Shown: positions 1 to 7,587 of the stretch, in pieces | How the letters are laid out: every line of letters starts with the position of its first letter | Numbering within the stretch: position 1 is the stretch's first letter | From: Balneola sp. | Lineage (GTDB): Bacteria; Bacteroidota; Rhodothermia; Balneolales; Balneolaceae | Direction: 5' to 3' | DNA length: 20,587 bases | NCBI GenBank assembly: GCA_002730655.1 | Contig: PCAT01000046.1 | Coordinates: 1 to 20,587 of the forward strand | Notes under the pieces: generated by a model | The model's database searches: none | Told to the model about the DNA's origin: nothing | The model's input: the letters and a program-made list of their open reading frames with translations, nothing else | Translations under genes and position numbers: made by a program

Positions 1-268
1 ATCCAGAGATAATGGAGCTTTCTACATACGTACTCATGGATTCATCAATACTGGTTAATAACTGACTTACCTCCGTGTGTAATTGTTTTACATCGAAGGT
101 TTTAGGTACTTCAAACTGGATGGTATAAGTAGATCCCTGAGCTTGCCCTTGTAAAGTCTTATAAGCCGTAGAAGGGCTACAAGTGATGGTAACTAGTAGG
201 TAACTAAATAGCGCTAAAACAAAATAGAAACGACCAAGGCCGTTTCTATTTACTGCGTTGACTCGCAT
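1..268 (-). CDS. apbE: ApbE-family FAD:protein FMN transferase, lipoprotein (5' part; runs off the window)
   Basis: About 89 N-terminal codons are present; the rest lies beyond base 1. The product starts with basic residues and a hydrophobic stretch ending in a lipobox-like LVTITC (Cys30), so an exported, lipid-anchored protein is likely. It continues with a GQAQGSTYTIQF stretch and then IDESMSTYVESSIIS, which match the conserved N-terminal blocks of ApbE (family patterns MGTxY and LSTYxxxSxIS). ApbE transfers FMN from FAD to a threonine in membrane-protein targets, here most likely NqrB and NqrC. It follows nqrF on the same strand by about 23 bases, the usual place for apbE. An alternative in-frame ATG lies 12 bases upstream (base 280). 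I chose 268 because the signal peptide is then of normal length. The catalytic Asp/His region is not in the window. Confidence 0.85.
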   Translation of the reverse strand, partial: MRVNAVNRNGLGRFYFVLALFSYLLVTITCSPSTAYKTLQGQAQGSTYTIQFEVPKTFDVKQLHTEVSQLLTSIDESMSTYVESSIISG

Positions 269-291
269 TAATCTATGCATGTACACTGATA

Positions 292-1602
292 TTATCCACC
301 AAAGTCATCAAAGGCTACGTTTTCTTCGGGTACACCCCAATCGTCACACATCTTTTGAACAGCTTGGTTCATTAATGGTGGCCCACAGAAATAAAATTCT
401 ATTTCCTCAGGTTCTTCATGCTTTGATAGATACTGATCTATCACGGCTTGATGTACGAATCCTAAGAAACCATCACCTTTTTCATCATTAATATCTTCCT
501 TTTCAACCCAATTATCTTCTTCTAATGGTTCTGACAACACAACATAGAATTTAAAATTATCAAACTTATCTTCTAATTGTTTAAAATGATCTAAGTAAAA
601 TAACTCTCGCCTTGAGCGACCGCCATACCAATAAGAAACCTTCCGCCCAGTTTCTAGGGTCTTGAATAAATGATATAAGTGAGAACGCATAGGTGCCATA
701 CCAGCACCACCACCAACATATAACATCTCTGATTCGGTCTCCTCTTTGATAAAAAATTCACCGTAAGGACCAGAAATAGTTACCGTATCCCCCTGTTTCT
801 TATCAAAAATGAAAGATGAAGCAATGCCTGGATTAACATCCATCCACCCATTTTTTGCTCTATCCCATGGTGGAGTAGCAATACGGACATTCAGCATTAC
901 TCTACGACCTTCGGCTGGGTAACTTGCCATAGAATATGCTCGCTCAACTGTATCTTCATTCTTCATCTTAAGATCCCAAAGACCGAATTTATCCCACTCT
1001 AACTGAAATTTATCAGGGCTATCATGTTCTTCTGGATGTGCTGTGATATCTATATTTTTATAGTCTACTTCACATGGTGGTATTTCAATTTGTATGTAAC
1101 CGCCTGCCTTGTAATCCATATCCTCAGGAATCTCTACAATAAACTCCTTGATAAAAGAAGCAACATTGTAATTTGAAACCACTTTTGCCTCCCATTTCTT
1201 AATGCCAAAGACTTCCTCGGGAATCTGAATATCCATATCCTCTTTAACCTTTACTTGACAACCTAGGCGCCAATTTTCGGCTTGTTCGGCGCGAGTAAAA
1301 TGTGGCGTCTCTGTAGGTAAAATCTCTCCCCCACCCTCAAGCACTTGACACTTACACTGAACACAAGTACCACCGCCACCGCAAGCAGACGGTAAGAATA
1401 TTTTGTTATCACCTAACGTACTTAACAAAGTACTGCCAGAAGCTACCTCGATTTCTTTTTCTCCATTAATAGTAATTTTAACAGGGCCTGATGGTGTTAA
1501 TACAGATTTTGCCCCTAATAAAATTGAAACTAGAAGCAGTATTACAACAAAGAATACTATAACGCTGGTAAATACAACTAAAGTGGTTGCTGCTAATGCC
1601 AT
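292..1602 (-). CDS. nqrF: Na+-translocating NADH:quinone reductase subunit F
   Basis: This is the NADH-oxidising entry subunit of Na+-NQR. It takes a hydride from NADH to FAD and passes electrons to a 2Fe-2S cluster. At 436 residues it is a little longer than the roughly 408-residue Vibrio protein. An N-terminal membrane anchor spans about residues 8-30. A ferredoxin domain carries the cluster ligands Cys74, Cys80, Cys83 and Cys115 (CGGGGTCVQC, then GCQV). The ferredoxin-reductase part has RAYSMASYP (221-229) for FAD, GGGAGMAPMRS (297-307) for NADH, CGPP (406-409), and the family's C-terminal FDDFGG. The gene begins 26 bases after nqrE and is followed by apbE. All expected cofactor residues are present. 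Confidence 0.97.
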   Translation of the reverse strand: MALAATTLVVFTSVIVFFVVILLLVSILLGAKSVLTPSGPVKITINGEKEIEVASGSTLLSTLGDNKIFLPSACGGGGTCVQCKCQVLEGGGEILPTETPHFTRAEQAENWRLGCQVKVKEDMDIQIPEEVFGIKKWEAKVVSNYNVASFIKEFIVEIPEDMDYKAGGYIQIEIPPCEVDYKNIDITAHPEEHDSPDKFQLEWDKFGLWDLKMKNEDTVERAYSMASYPAEGRRVMLNVRIATPPWDRAKNGWMDVNPGIASSFIFDKKQGDTVTISGPYGEFFIKEETESEMLYVGGGAGMAPMRSHLYHLFKTLETGRKVSYWYGGRSRRELFYLDHFKQLEDKFDNFKFYVVLSEPLEEDNWVEKEDINDEKGDGFLGFVHQAVIDQYLSKHEEPEEIEFYFCGPPLMNQAVQKMCDDWGVPEENVAFDDFGG

Positions 1603-1628
1603 GATAATATCGTATTAAACGTTTTCGA

Positions 1629-2246
1629 TTATAACTTAATACCCATGAAGGACATAAATGCAATCCCCATAAGTCCGGTCACAATAAAAGTGATCCCTAA
1701 ACCTTTTAAAGGGGCAGGCACATTAGAATATTGGATTTTTTCTCTAATGGCAGCAATAGCAACAATAGCTAAGAACCAACCAATACCACTACCGAATCCA
1801 AAAACAGTAGCCTCTGTTATTCCAATAAAATTTCTTTCTTGCATAAAAAGAGATCCGCCAAGGATAGCGCAATTAACCGCAATTAGAGGTAAAAATATAC
1901 CTAGCGCATTGTATAAGCTTGGTGAAAATTTCTCCACCGTCATTTCTACTAATTGAACCATTGATGCAATAACTGCAATAAACAAGATGAATGATAAGAA
2001 ACTAAGATCTACCTCCGCGAAGGCAGGACTTAACCATGATAATGCTCCTTCTCGTAGTATGTAGTTTTCTAATAAGAAATTCACAGGCACTGTAATCGTT
2101 AGAACAAAAATTACGGCTATTCCTAAACCAACTGCTGTTGATACTTTTTTTGATACCGCTAAATACGAGCACATGCCCAAGAAGTAGGCAAAAATCATAT
2201 TGTCAACAAATATTGCTTTGACAAATAAATTAACGAGCTCTTGCAT
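1629..2246 (-). CDS. nqrE: Na+-translocating NADH:quinone reductase subunit E
   Basis: A 205-residue integral membrane protein with about six hydrophobic segments, the usual NqrE size. NqrE and NqrD are paired inverted subunits that together hold an iron centre within the membrane. The iron ligands can be assigned to Cys26 (GMCSYLA) and Cys126 (VNCAILGG). The family signature NALGIFLPLIAVNCAILGG is intact at about 113-131. The start lies 5 bases after the nqrD stop, indicating one transcript. It is a core subunit of the electron path from NqrF to NqrC and is not expected to work outside the complex. Confidence 0.96.
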   Translation of the reverse strand: MQELVNLFVKAIFVDNMIFAYFLGMCSYLAVSKKVSTAVGLGIAVIFVLTITVPVNFLLENYILREGALSWLSPAFAEVDLSFLSFILFIAVIASMVQLVEMTVEKFSPSLYNALGIFLPLIAVNCAILGGSLFMQERNFIGITEATVFGFGSGIGWFLAIVAIAAIREKIQYSNVPAPLKGLGITFIVTGLMGIAFMSFMGIKL

Positions 2247-2251
2247 AATAA

Positions 2252-2953
2252 TTACTCCTCGATCAATTTAGTATTGCGCGCGCGTTGTACCCATATAATG
2301 ATACCTACCGTTATAAGCGCCATAGGCGGAAGAAGCATAAATCCGTTATTGCTATAAAATCCACCATTAGCTAAATACCATGCATCTGGTATAACCTGAA
2401 AACCAAACAGTGTCCCTGAGCCTAATAATTCTCGGAAAAATGCTACCGCTAACAAAATCCAAGCATACCCAAAGGCGTTTCCGATTCCATCTAAAAAAGA
2501 TTTCCAAACTGTATTACCTAATGCAAAAGCCTCTAATCGGCCCATAATAATACAGTTAGTTATAATAAGTCCCACAAATACTGAAAGTTCTTTGGAGACA
2601 TCATAAACAAATGCTTTTAATACTTGATCAACCAATGCAACTAATGAAGCCACAACCACAAGCTGCACGATGATTCGAATTCTGTTTGGAATAAAGTTTC
2701 GCATTAATGATACAATCACATTCCCCGCTGCCATCACAAACAACACCGAAATAGACATAACCAATGCGGGGTATAACTTGACTGTTATGGCCAAAGCCGA
2801 ACAAATACCTAATACCTGTACGGTAATTGGATTATTGTCATTCAATGGGTCATTTAATAATTTTCGATTTTTTTTACTGAGAAGAGGCTCTTTTGGTTGC
2901 CTATCAATCAGCAATTCATTTGCTTCCTCTTTTTTTTCTAATACGTCGGCCAT
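2252..2953 (-). CDS. nqrD: Na+-translocating NADH:quinone reductase subunit D, with N-terminal extension
   Basis: A membrane subunit paired with NqrE. From about residue 38 the protein matches NqrD: DNNPITVQVLGICSALAIT, then VGLIITNCIIMGRLEAFA. The iron-centre ligands are Cys51 and Cys134. It has 233 residues against about 210 in Vibrio. The difference is mostly a charged, hydrophilic N-terminal stretch of about 20 extra residues (KKEE, KEPLLSKKNRK). No internal methionine precedes the conserved core, so the long start is the only reasonable ATG. The gene lies 70 bases after nqrC and 5 before nqrE. The extension would sit outside the membrane and its role is unknown. Confidence 0.95.
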   Translation of the reverse strand: MADVLEKKEEANELLIDRQPKEPLLSKKNRKLLNDPLNDNNPITVQVLGICSALAITVKLYPALVMSISVLFVMAAGNVIVSLMRNFIPNRIRIIVQLVVVASLVALVDQVLKAFVYDVSKELSVFVGLIITNCIIMGRLEAFALGNTVWKSFLDGIGNAFGYAWILLAVAFFRELLGSGTLFGFQVIPDAWYLANGGFYSNNGFMLLPPMALITVGIIIWVQRARNTKLIEE

Positions 2954-3023
2954 GAGTGGTTAATTAAAATTTGGCTGTTTAGATTAGATTCTTGGGTTGT
3001 TTTAAAAATTGTTAGCACTAACA

Positions 3024-3746
3024 TTATTCTGTTATAAGTAAAGCTGTTGCTATAGCACCGCTGTACGTTTTGAGAAAGGGAACATATCCCTTAACACAGT
3101 CTAATATCATAGCCTCTACACCATCACTAGTTATGGTACCTCCTGATATACCATCTACCTCATATTCTGATGAAGCATCACCTTTACGCACGTCAATGCC
3201 TACAAATGAAAGGTTGGAGTCAAGCATTTGCTTGCCCTTAAATTGATCTTCAAAAACGGGCGTATTAATTTCAGCGCCAAGACCAGGTGTTTCAGCCTTA
3301 TGATCAAATGTGGCTCCATAGACAGTGTTGATATCTTCTTTGAGAGAAACATATCCCCATATAGGACCCCAAAGCCCGTTACCCTGTAAAGGTATAATGT
3401 AATAGATCTCGCCCTCTTTCTCAGCTATATACAAAGGAGATAAACGCTTCTCATCAGGTTTTCTAATCTCTTTAGCTAGATCTATAGAGAAAGCATCTTG
3501 TCCCTCAACAGCCTCACTTTCCTGCAAGACAATCGCTTCTTTTATGTAAATTTCGAAGGCTTTTGGCGCTTCCGATCTTTCAACCTGTATTTGAATAGAA
3601 CTTAAAATACTTTGCATTTTTTCTTGTTCTAAATTGGTCGCTTGAAAAGGTTTTAAATTAGTTGCGACAAACGATAACGATGCAGCTACCACAACGACCA
3701 TTGCCGTAGCGAATAAAAAAGTGTATGAATTTTTATTTACATCCAT
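3024..3746 (-). CDS. nqrC: Na+-translocating NADH:quinone reductase subunit C (covalent FMN)
   Basis: A 240-residue subunit with one N-terminal membrane helix (about 8-28) and a soluble FMN-binding domain. The family motifs GLWGPIWGY (124-132), HKAETPGLGAEI (149-160) and the flavinylation site are present. The site reads DGISGGTIT (198-206), with Thr204 as the expected FMN-phosphoester residue, placed by ApbE. The usual motif is SGAT; here the alanine is glycine. The gene starts 2 bases after the nqrB stop, so translation is probably coupled. A 70-base gap separates it from nqrD. NqrC relays electrons from the NqrD/E iron centre to the FMN of NqrB. Confidence 0.96.
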   Translation of the reverse strand: MDVNKNSYTFLFATAMVVVVAASLSFVATNLKPFQATNLEQEKMQSILSSIQIQVERSEAPKAFEIYIKEAIVLQESEAVEGQDAFSIDLAKEIRKPDEKRLSPLYIAEKEGEIYYIIPLQGNGLWGPIWGYVSLKEDINTVYGATFDHKAETPGLGAEINTPVFEDQFKGKQMLDSNLSFVGIDVRKGDASSEYEVDGISGGTITSDGVEAMILDCVKGYVPFLKTYSGAIATALLITE

Positions 3747-3748
3747 GA

Positions 3749-4939
3749 TTATACCGCTGTTTTAAATGCTAGTCTTTGTTCACGTTTTTTAATGTTAGCC
3801 TGAATAACGTAATGGTCCACCAAAGGAGCCATCGTGTTCATAAATAAAATCGCGAGCATTACCCCTTCAGGATATGCCGGGTTGAAGACGCGAATCATAA
3901 TAGATAAGAAACCAATCAAAAAGCCATACACATATTTACCCGTATCAGTCTGTGAGCCAGAAACAGGATCTGTAGCCATATAAACTATGCCAAATGCAAA
4001 TCCACCCATCACTAATTGCTGCCAGAAAGGCACTGCCATAAACGCTTGTTGTTCTGCACTTAATGCAAATGGGGCAACTGCATTAAAGATAAGTCCCATC
4101 ATCACTCCACCTACAACAGCACTTAGCATAATTCTCCAGCTAGCAATACCCGTAAATAGTAGAAGTCCAGCACCTAACATAATTGCTATTACCGATGTTT
4201 CACCAACAGAGCCAGGAATTATACCTATAAAGGCGTCTAGTGCGCTATACTGAGAAACACCAGTAGTTGCGTATTCTCCGAGAGCAGTTGCTCCTGAAAA
4301 ACCATCCACTGCCATCATCCCTTCGGTTCCTGTTGTATTAATCCAAACCTTGTCGCCTGACATGTAAGTTGGATAAGCAAAAAAGGCGAAGGCTCTGGCG
4401 AGTAGGGCAGGATTAAATATATTCATACCCGTGCCGCCAAACACTTCTTTACCGATAATAACAGCAAACGCAACCGACAATGCCAACATCCAAAGAGGCA
4501 AATCAACCGGCATAATCAAGGGTATTAACATACCACTTACTAAATAACCCTCTTCTATCTGATGACCTTTAATAACACAAAACAAAAACTCTATTCCAAG
4601 TCCAACAGCATAAGAAACTACCACCATAGGGATCACCTTGATAGCACCGAATAAAAATTGCTCGAAAAATGTTGCGCCTATTCCGATTGCATTAAAGTGA
4701 TGATATCCTACATTCCACATTCCAAAAAGAAGAGTAGGAATTAATGCGGTAATCACCGTATTCATAGTTCGTTTTAAATCTACCCCATCCCGTATGTGAG
4801 CTTTTCCGTCAGCGGTGTGCCCAGGTGTGAATAAAAAAGTGTAAAAGCCATCATATACAGGCCAGTACTTCTCTAATTTAGATCCCTCTTTAAACAGTGG
4901 GTGAACATTGTTGTCAATGAATTGGTGTAGAGCTTTCAT
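3749..4939 (-). CDS. nqrB: Na+-translocating NADH:quinone reductase subunit B (covalent FMN, membrane core)
   Basis: The largest membrane subunit (396 residues; about 415 in Vibrio). It contains the Na+ pathway, a covalent FMN and, by family knowledge, a non-covalent riboflavin. The flavinylation motif DGFSGATAL lies at 212-220, with Thr218 as the attachment residue. Other conserved blocks are GKEVFGGTGMNIFNPALLARAF (about 163-184, only key residues cited here) and the late stretch with MATDPVSG. At least eight hydrophobic segments can be picked out. It follows nqrA by 43 bases and nqrC starts 2 bases after it. ApbE, encoded at the end of the cluster, should modify it. Confidence 0.97.
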   Translation of the reverse strand: MKALHQFIDNNVHPLFKEGSKLEKYWPVYDGFYTFLFTPGHTADGKAHIRDGVDLKRTMNTVITALIPTLLFGMWNVGYHHFNAIGIGATFFEQFLFGAIKVIPMVVVSYAVGLGIEFLFCVIKGHQIEEGYLVSGMLIPLIMPVDLPLWMLALSVAFAVIIGKEVFGGTGMNIFNPALLARAFAFFAYPTYMSGDKVWINTTGTEGMMAVDGFSGATALGEYATTGVSQYSALDAFIGIIPGSVGETSVIAIMLGAGLLLFTGIASWRIMLSAVVGGVMMGLIFNAVAPFALSAEQQAFMAVPFWQQLVMGGFAFGIVYMATDPVSGSQTDTGKYVYGFLIGFLSIMIRVFNPAYPEGVMLAILFMNTMAPLVDHYVIQANIKKREQRLAFKTAV

Positions 4940-4982
4940 TGGAAATTGAATAGTTTATCGTTTGAATTAACTTAGTAATTAT

Positions 4983-6347
4983 TTAACCTATTTCGGATCG
5001 CAGCAGATTTAATCCATCGCGTACGATATTTTGAACATTGATTTTAGATGTACAAACCACTTCACACAGGGCAAAATCTTCTTCGACTACTTCATACAGC
5101 CCTAATTTCTCCATAGCGTCTATATCTTCATTCAAGATGGCCTTAAGAAGATGAACTGGAAATATGTCAAATGGAAATACCTTCTCATATTCTCCACTAA
5201 CAACAAAAGCCCGGAGTTCTCCATGGTTGTTCGTATCTAGATCGTACTTCACTTCACCAACCTGTCTCATAAACCAGGAAGGTAGGGCTCTTGAAATACT
5301 GAATTTGTTGGGTTTGGGAATAAGCCAACCAAATAATTCCGGCTCAATACCTTCTCGAATAGCTGTTATTTGACGCTCAAAAAATCCCATATACCCATCT
5401 GCCTCTATCTTCGTACCCGTTAGCACATTACCTGAAATAATTCTAACCGGAACATCATCAGATAGATTTTTATCTAAAAGTTCTTTTACAGACGCTCCAA
5501 CTATGGTCTGAACATATTTTCGCTGCTTAATCTCTTTGCCTGAAAGAGCGACAACCGTTCGGGCGTCATAATTTCCCGTCAGAAAAAGCCGCCCTATAAT
5601 AACTACATGCTCCGGAGAGATAGTCCACACATGCTCACCTTTATCAATTGGATCTAAATGATGGATATGAACGCCTACTAACCCAGCGGGGTGTGGCCCT
5701 TTGTACTTGGTCACTTTTACGCCTCTAACCGCCGCCAAAGTTTTACCCGTTGGCTTAGACTCACTAAGTCCTAAGTGTACAGGGCCATCTGTCAATTTTG
5801 CTAGAGCATCAATTCCGGCTTGAAATTCTTTTTCTTGCCCTTCTAATATTATACCCATATTAGGTGCCAATGGTCCCGTGTCAAAACCTGAAATAAAAAT
5901 AGCTTTCGGGGTTATATCTGGGTTTGCAACAATATTATAAGGCCGCTGTTTAAGCATAGGCCAAACACCGCTCTCAAGCATTTTTTCAATAATGGCTTCT
6001 CGCGCAATTGCGTGCGGATCTACAGAACCAAATTTTTCGTACTTAGTTTTTTTATCAGCTAGCACCCGTACTTCCAGAATTCTTCTTTGAGCACCTCTTA
6101 CAATAGCAACTACTTCGCCACTTACAGGGGAGCAGAATTTCATTGCCTCTAGATCCTTGTTGAATAATAGTGGAGTACCTGCTTTTACCTCTTCTCCTTC
6201 CTTGACGGACAATTTAAATCGAATACCGTTAAAATCAGAAGGCTTAAGAGCTGCTGTGGAGATAGCATGGGGAGTGTCTAGTTCAGGATTGGTCTCCCCT
6301 AAGAGATCAATATTGACACCCCTCTTAATCGTAACTACGTTTGACAT
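4983..6347 (-). CDS. nqrA: Na+-translocating NADH:quinone reductase subunit A
   Basis: A soluble, peripheral subunit of Na+-NQR and the first gene of the cluster. The 454-residue length fits the family (about 446-450). The N-terminus MSNVVTIKRGVNIDLLGE and the stretch VKEGEEVKAGTPLLFNKD (a Rnf/Nqr barrel-sandwich domain, about 48-66) are typical. RVLADKKTKYEKFG, ISGFDTGPLAPN and HPAGLVGVHIHHLDP also match the family. NqrA lies on the cytoplasmic face and has been linked to quinone binding. Upstream are 200 bases before queA. I could not find a confident promoter there: a TATCTTTA element on the minus strand differs from TAnnTTTG by one base and lacks a matching -33 element. Confidence 0.96.
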   Translation of the reverse strand: MSNVVTIKRGVNIDLLGETNPELDTPHAISTAALKPSDFNGIRFKLSVKEGEEVKAGTPLLFNKDLEAMKFCSPVSGEVVAIVRGAQRRILEVRVLADKKTKYEKFGSVDPHAIAREAIIEKMLESGVWPMLKQRPYNIVANPDITPKAIFISGFDTGPLAPNMGIILEGQEKEFQAGIDALAKLTDGPVHLGLSESKPTGKTLAAVRGVKVTKYKGPHPAGLVGVHIHHLDPIDKGEHVWTISPEHVVIIGRLFLTGNYDARTVVALSGKEIKQRKYVQTIVGASVKELLDKNLSDDVPVRIISGNVLTGTKIEADGYMGFFERQITAIREGIEPELFGWLIPKPNKFSISRALPSWFMRQVGEVKYDLDTNNHGELRAFVVSGEYEKVFPFDIFPVHLLKAILNEDIDAMEKLGLYEVVEEDFALCEVVCTSKINVQNIVRDGLNLLRSEIG

Positions 6348-6517
6348 GTATGTAATTCTGATGGTCAGTTAATTCGTAAAACCAAGTGGTTTACTACATT
6401 TTCATATTTGGTTATCTATTACTAAGACTTAAAGATAATAATTTTCGGTGGGGTTTTTTCGCTCTTTCTCAACTTTTTATCGGAAAAATTCCGTTTAGTA
6501 TAATCCTAGACCCTTTT

Positions 6518-6547
6518 AAAACTAAAAATAAGTCTATCTCTGTAGAC
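6518..6547 (-). terminator. possible rho-independent terminator after queA
   Basis: Immediately after the queA stop codon the minus strand reads GTCTA-CAGAGA-TAGAC, a 5-bp perfect stem with a 6-base loop (6532-6547), followed by the T-rich run TTATTTTTAGTTTT. The position is right for a terminator separating xseB-dxs-queA from the nqr cluster. The stem is short and only moderately GC-rich, so it may be leaky. Confidence 0.4.
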
Positions 6548-7573
6548 CTATCGCAACAACATTGCGTCGCCAAATGAGTAAAACCTATACTCCGAAGCTA
6601 TGGCATGAGCATATATACGATGCATTTCTTCCAAACCCACGAAGGCAGCTACTAACATTAGAAGGGTACTTTTTGGCAGATGAAAATTGGTAATAAGTGC
6701 GTCAACCGCTTGGTAACGGTACCCTGGAGTAATAAAAATATCTGTGCTGCCGCTTCCTGTATTGAACTTTCTTTGGGCTTGAGAACCATTAATTGAATTC
6801 ATTAAAACTACGGACTCCAATACGCGCGCACTTGTAGTGCCAACAGCTGTAATATGTCGTGCTTTAGCTAATCGACTGGCGACCTGTTCAGTTAAAATAT
6901 AATCTTCTTCGTGAATGATATAATCTTGAATTCGCTCCGTCTTAACCGGCGCAAAAGTACCCATGCCGACGTGCAAAGTAAGTTCTTCAATAGAAACACC
7001 CCTTTTAGCTATTCGTTGCATCAATTCTGCAGTGAAATGCAGTCCTGCGGTAGGCGCCGCCTTACTACCTTCATATTTGGCATAAATAGTTTGGTACTCC
7101 TCCGATAATGCATCATTTTGTGCAATATAAGGAGGTAAAGGAGTGTGCTTGAAAGGCTCAAAAATAGCGTCATCGAATGTATGAGAAAACCTCAATGTCC
7201 GTAATCCATCTTCAGATATAGAGAGTACTTGAACTTGTAGGCCCGGTGCTAAGGATATAATTTTTCCCACTTTAAACTTTTTTCCAGGCCTAACTAATGC
7301 TTGAACGCAATATGGATCTATGATCTCCAAAACAAAAACTTCTATTTTCCCCTCCTCAAAAAGCAATCGGCATTTTTCGACTCTAGAGTTATTTAACACC
7401 AAGGTGGTATTCGGGTTTAACAAGTTGTCTAACTCGTAAAAAAAGGAGTCTTGAATAGTCTGTGTTATTCGATCATAAACCAGCAATTTAGCATGATCTC
7501 TAGGGTGAGAAGGATATTGCGCAATCAACCTTTCAGGCAACTCGAAATCAAAATCATGTAATCCTAGACTCAT
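6548..7573 (-). CDS. queA: tRNA preQ1(34) S-adenosylmethionine ribosyltransferase-isomerase
   Basis: QueA moves the ribosyl part of S-adenosylmethionine onto preQ1 at the tRNA wobble position, giving epoxyqueuosine. The 341-residue length is typical. Conserved blocks are PLPPYI (145-150), AAPTAGLHFT (172-181), HVGMGTF (201-207), GTTSARVLES (245-254), TDIFITPGY (277-285) and TNFHLPKSTLLMLV (295-308). The N-terminal third is more divergent than usual: NNSRVEKCRL stands where NDTRVIPARL is common. It starts 14 bases after the dxs stop on the same strand, so it is probably the last gene of the xseB-dxs-queA transcript. Other queuosine genes are not in the window. Confidence 0.95.
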   Translation of the reverse strand: MSLGLHDFDFELPERLIAQYPSHPRDHAKLLVYDRITQTIQDSFFYELDNLLNPNTTLVLNNSRVEKCRLLFEEGKIEVFVLEIIDPYCVQALVRPGKKFKVGKIISLAPGLQVQVLSISEDGLRTLRFSHTFDDAIFEPFKHTPLPPYIAQNDALSEEYQTIYAKYEGSKAAPTAGLHFTAELMQRIAKRGVSIEELTLHVGMGTFAPVKTERIQDYIIHEEDYILTEQVASRLAKARHITAVGTTSARVLESVVLMNSINGSQAQRKFNTGSGSTDIFITPGYRYQAVDALITNFHLPKSTLLMLVAAFVGLEEMHRIYAHAIASEYRFYSFGDAMLLR

Positions 7574-7587
7574 ATAAAAGCTGATTA

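Noticed and set aside
6386..6577. Plus-strand open frame of 63 codons in the nqrA-queA gap
   Set aside because: It runs into the end of queA on the opposite strand, has a low-complexity composition rich in aromatic and hydrophobic residues expected from AT-rich spacer, and no recognisable motif.
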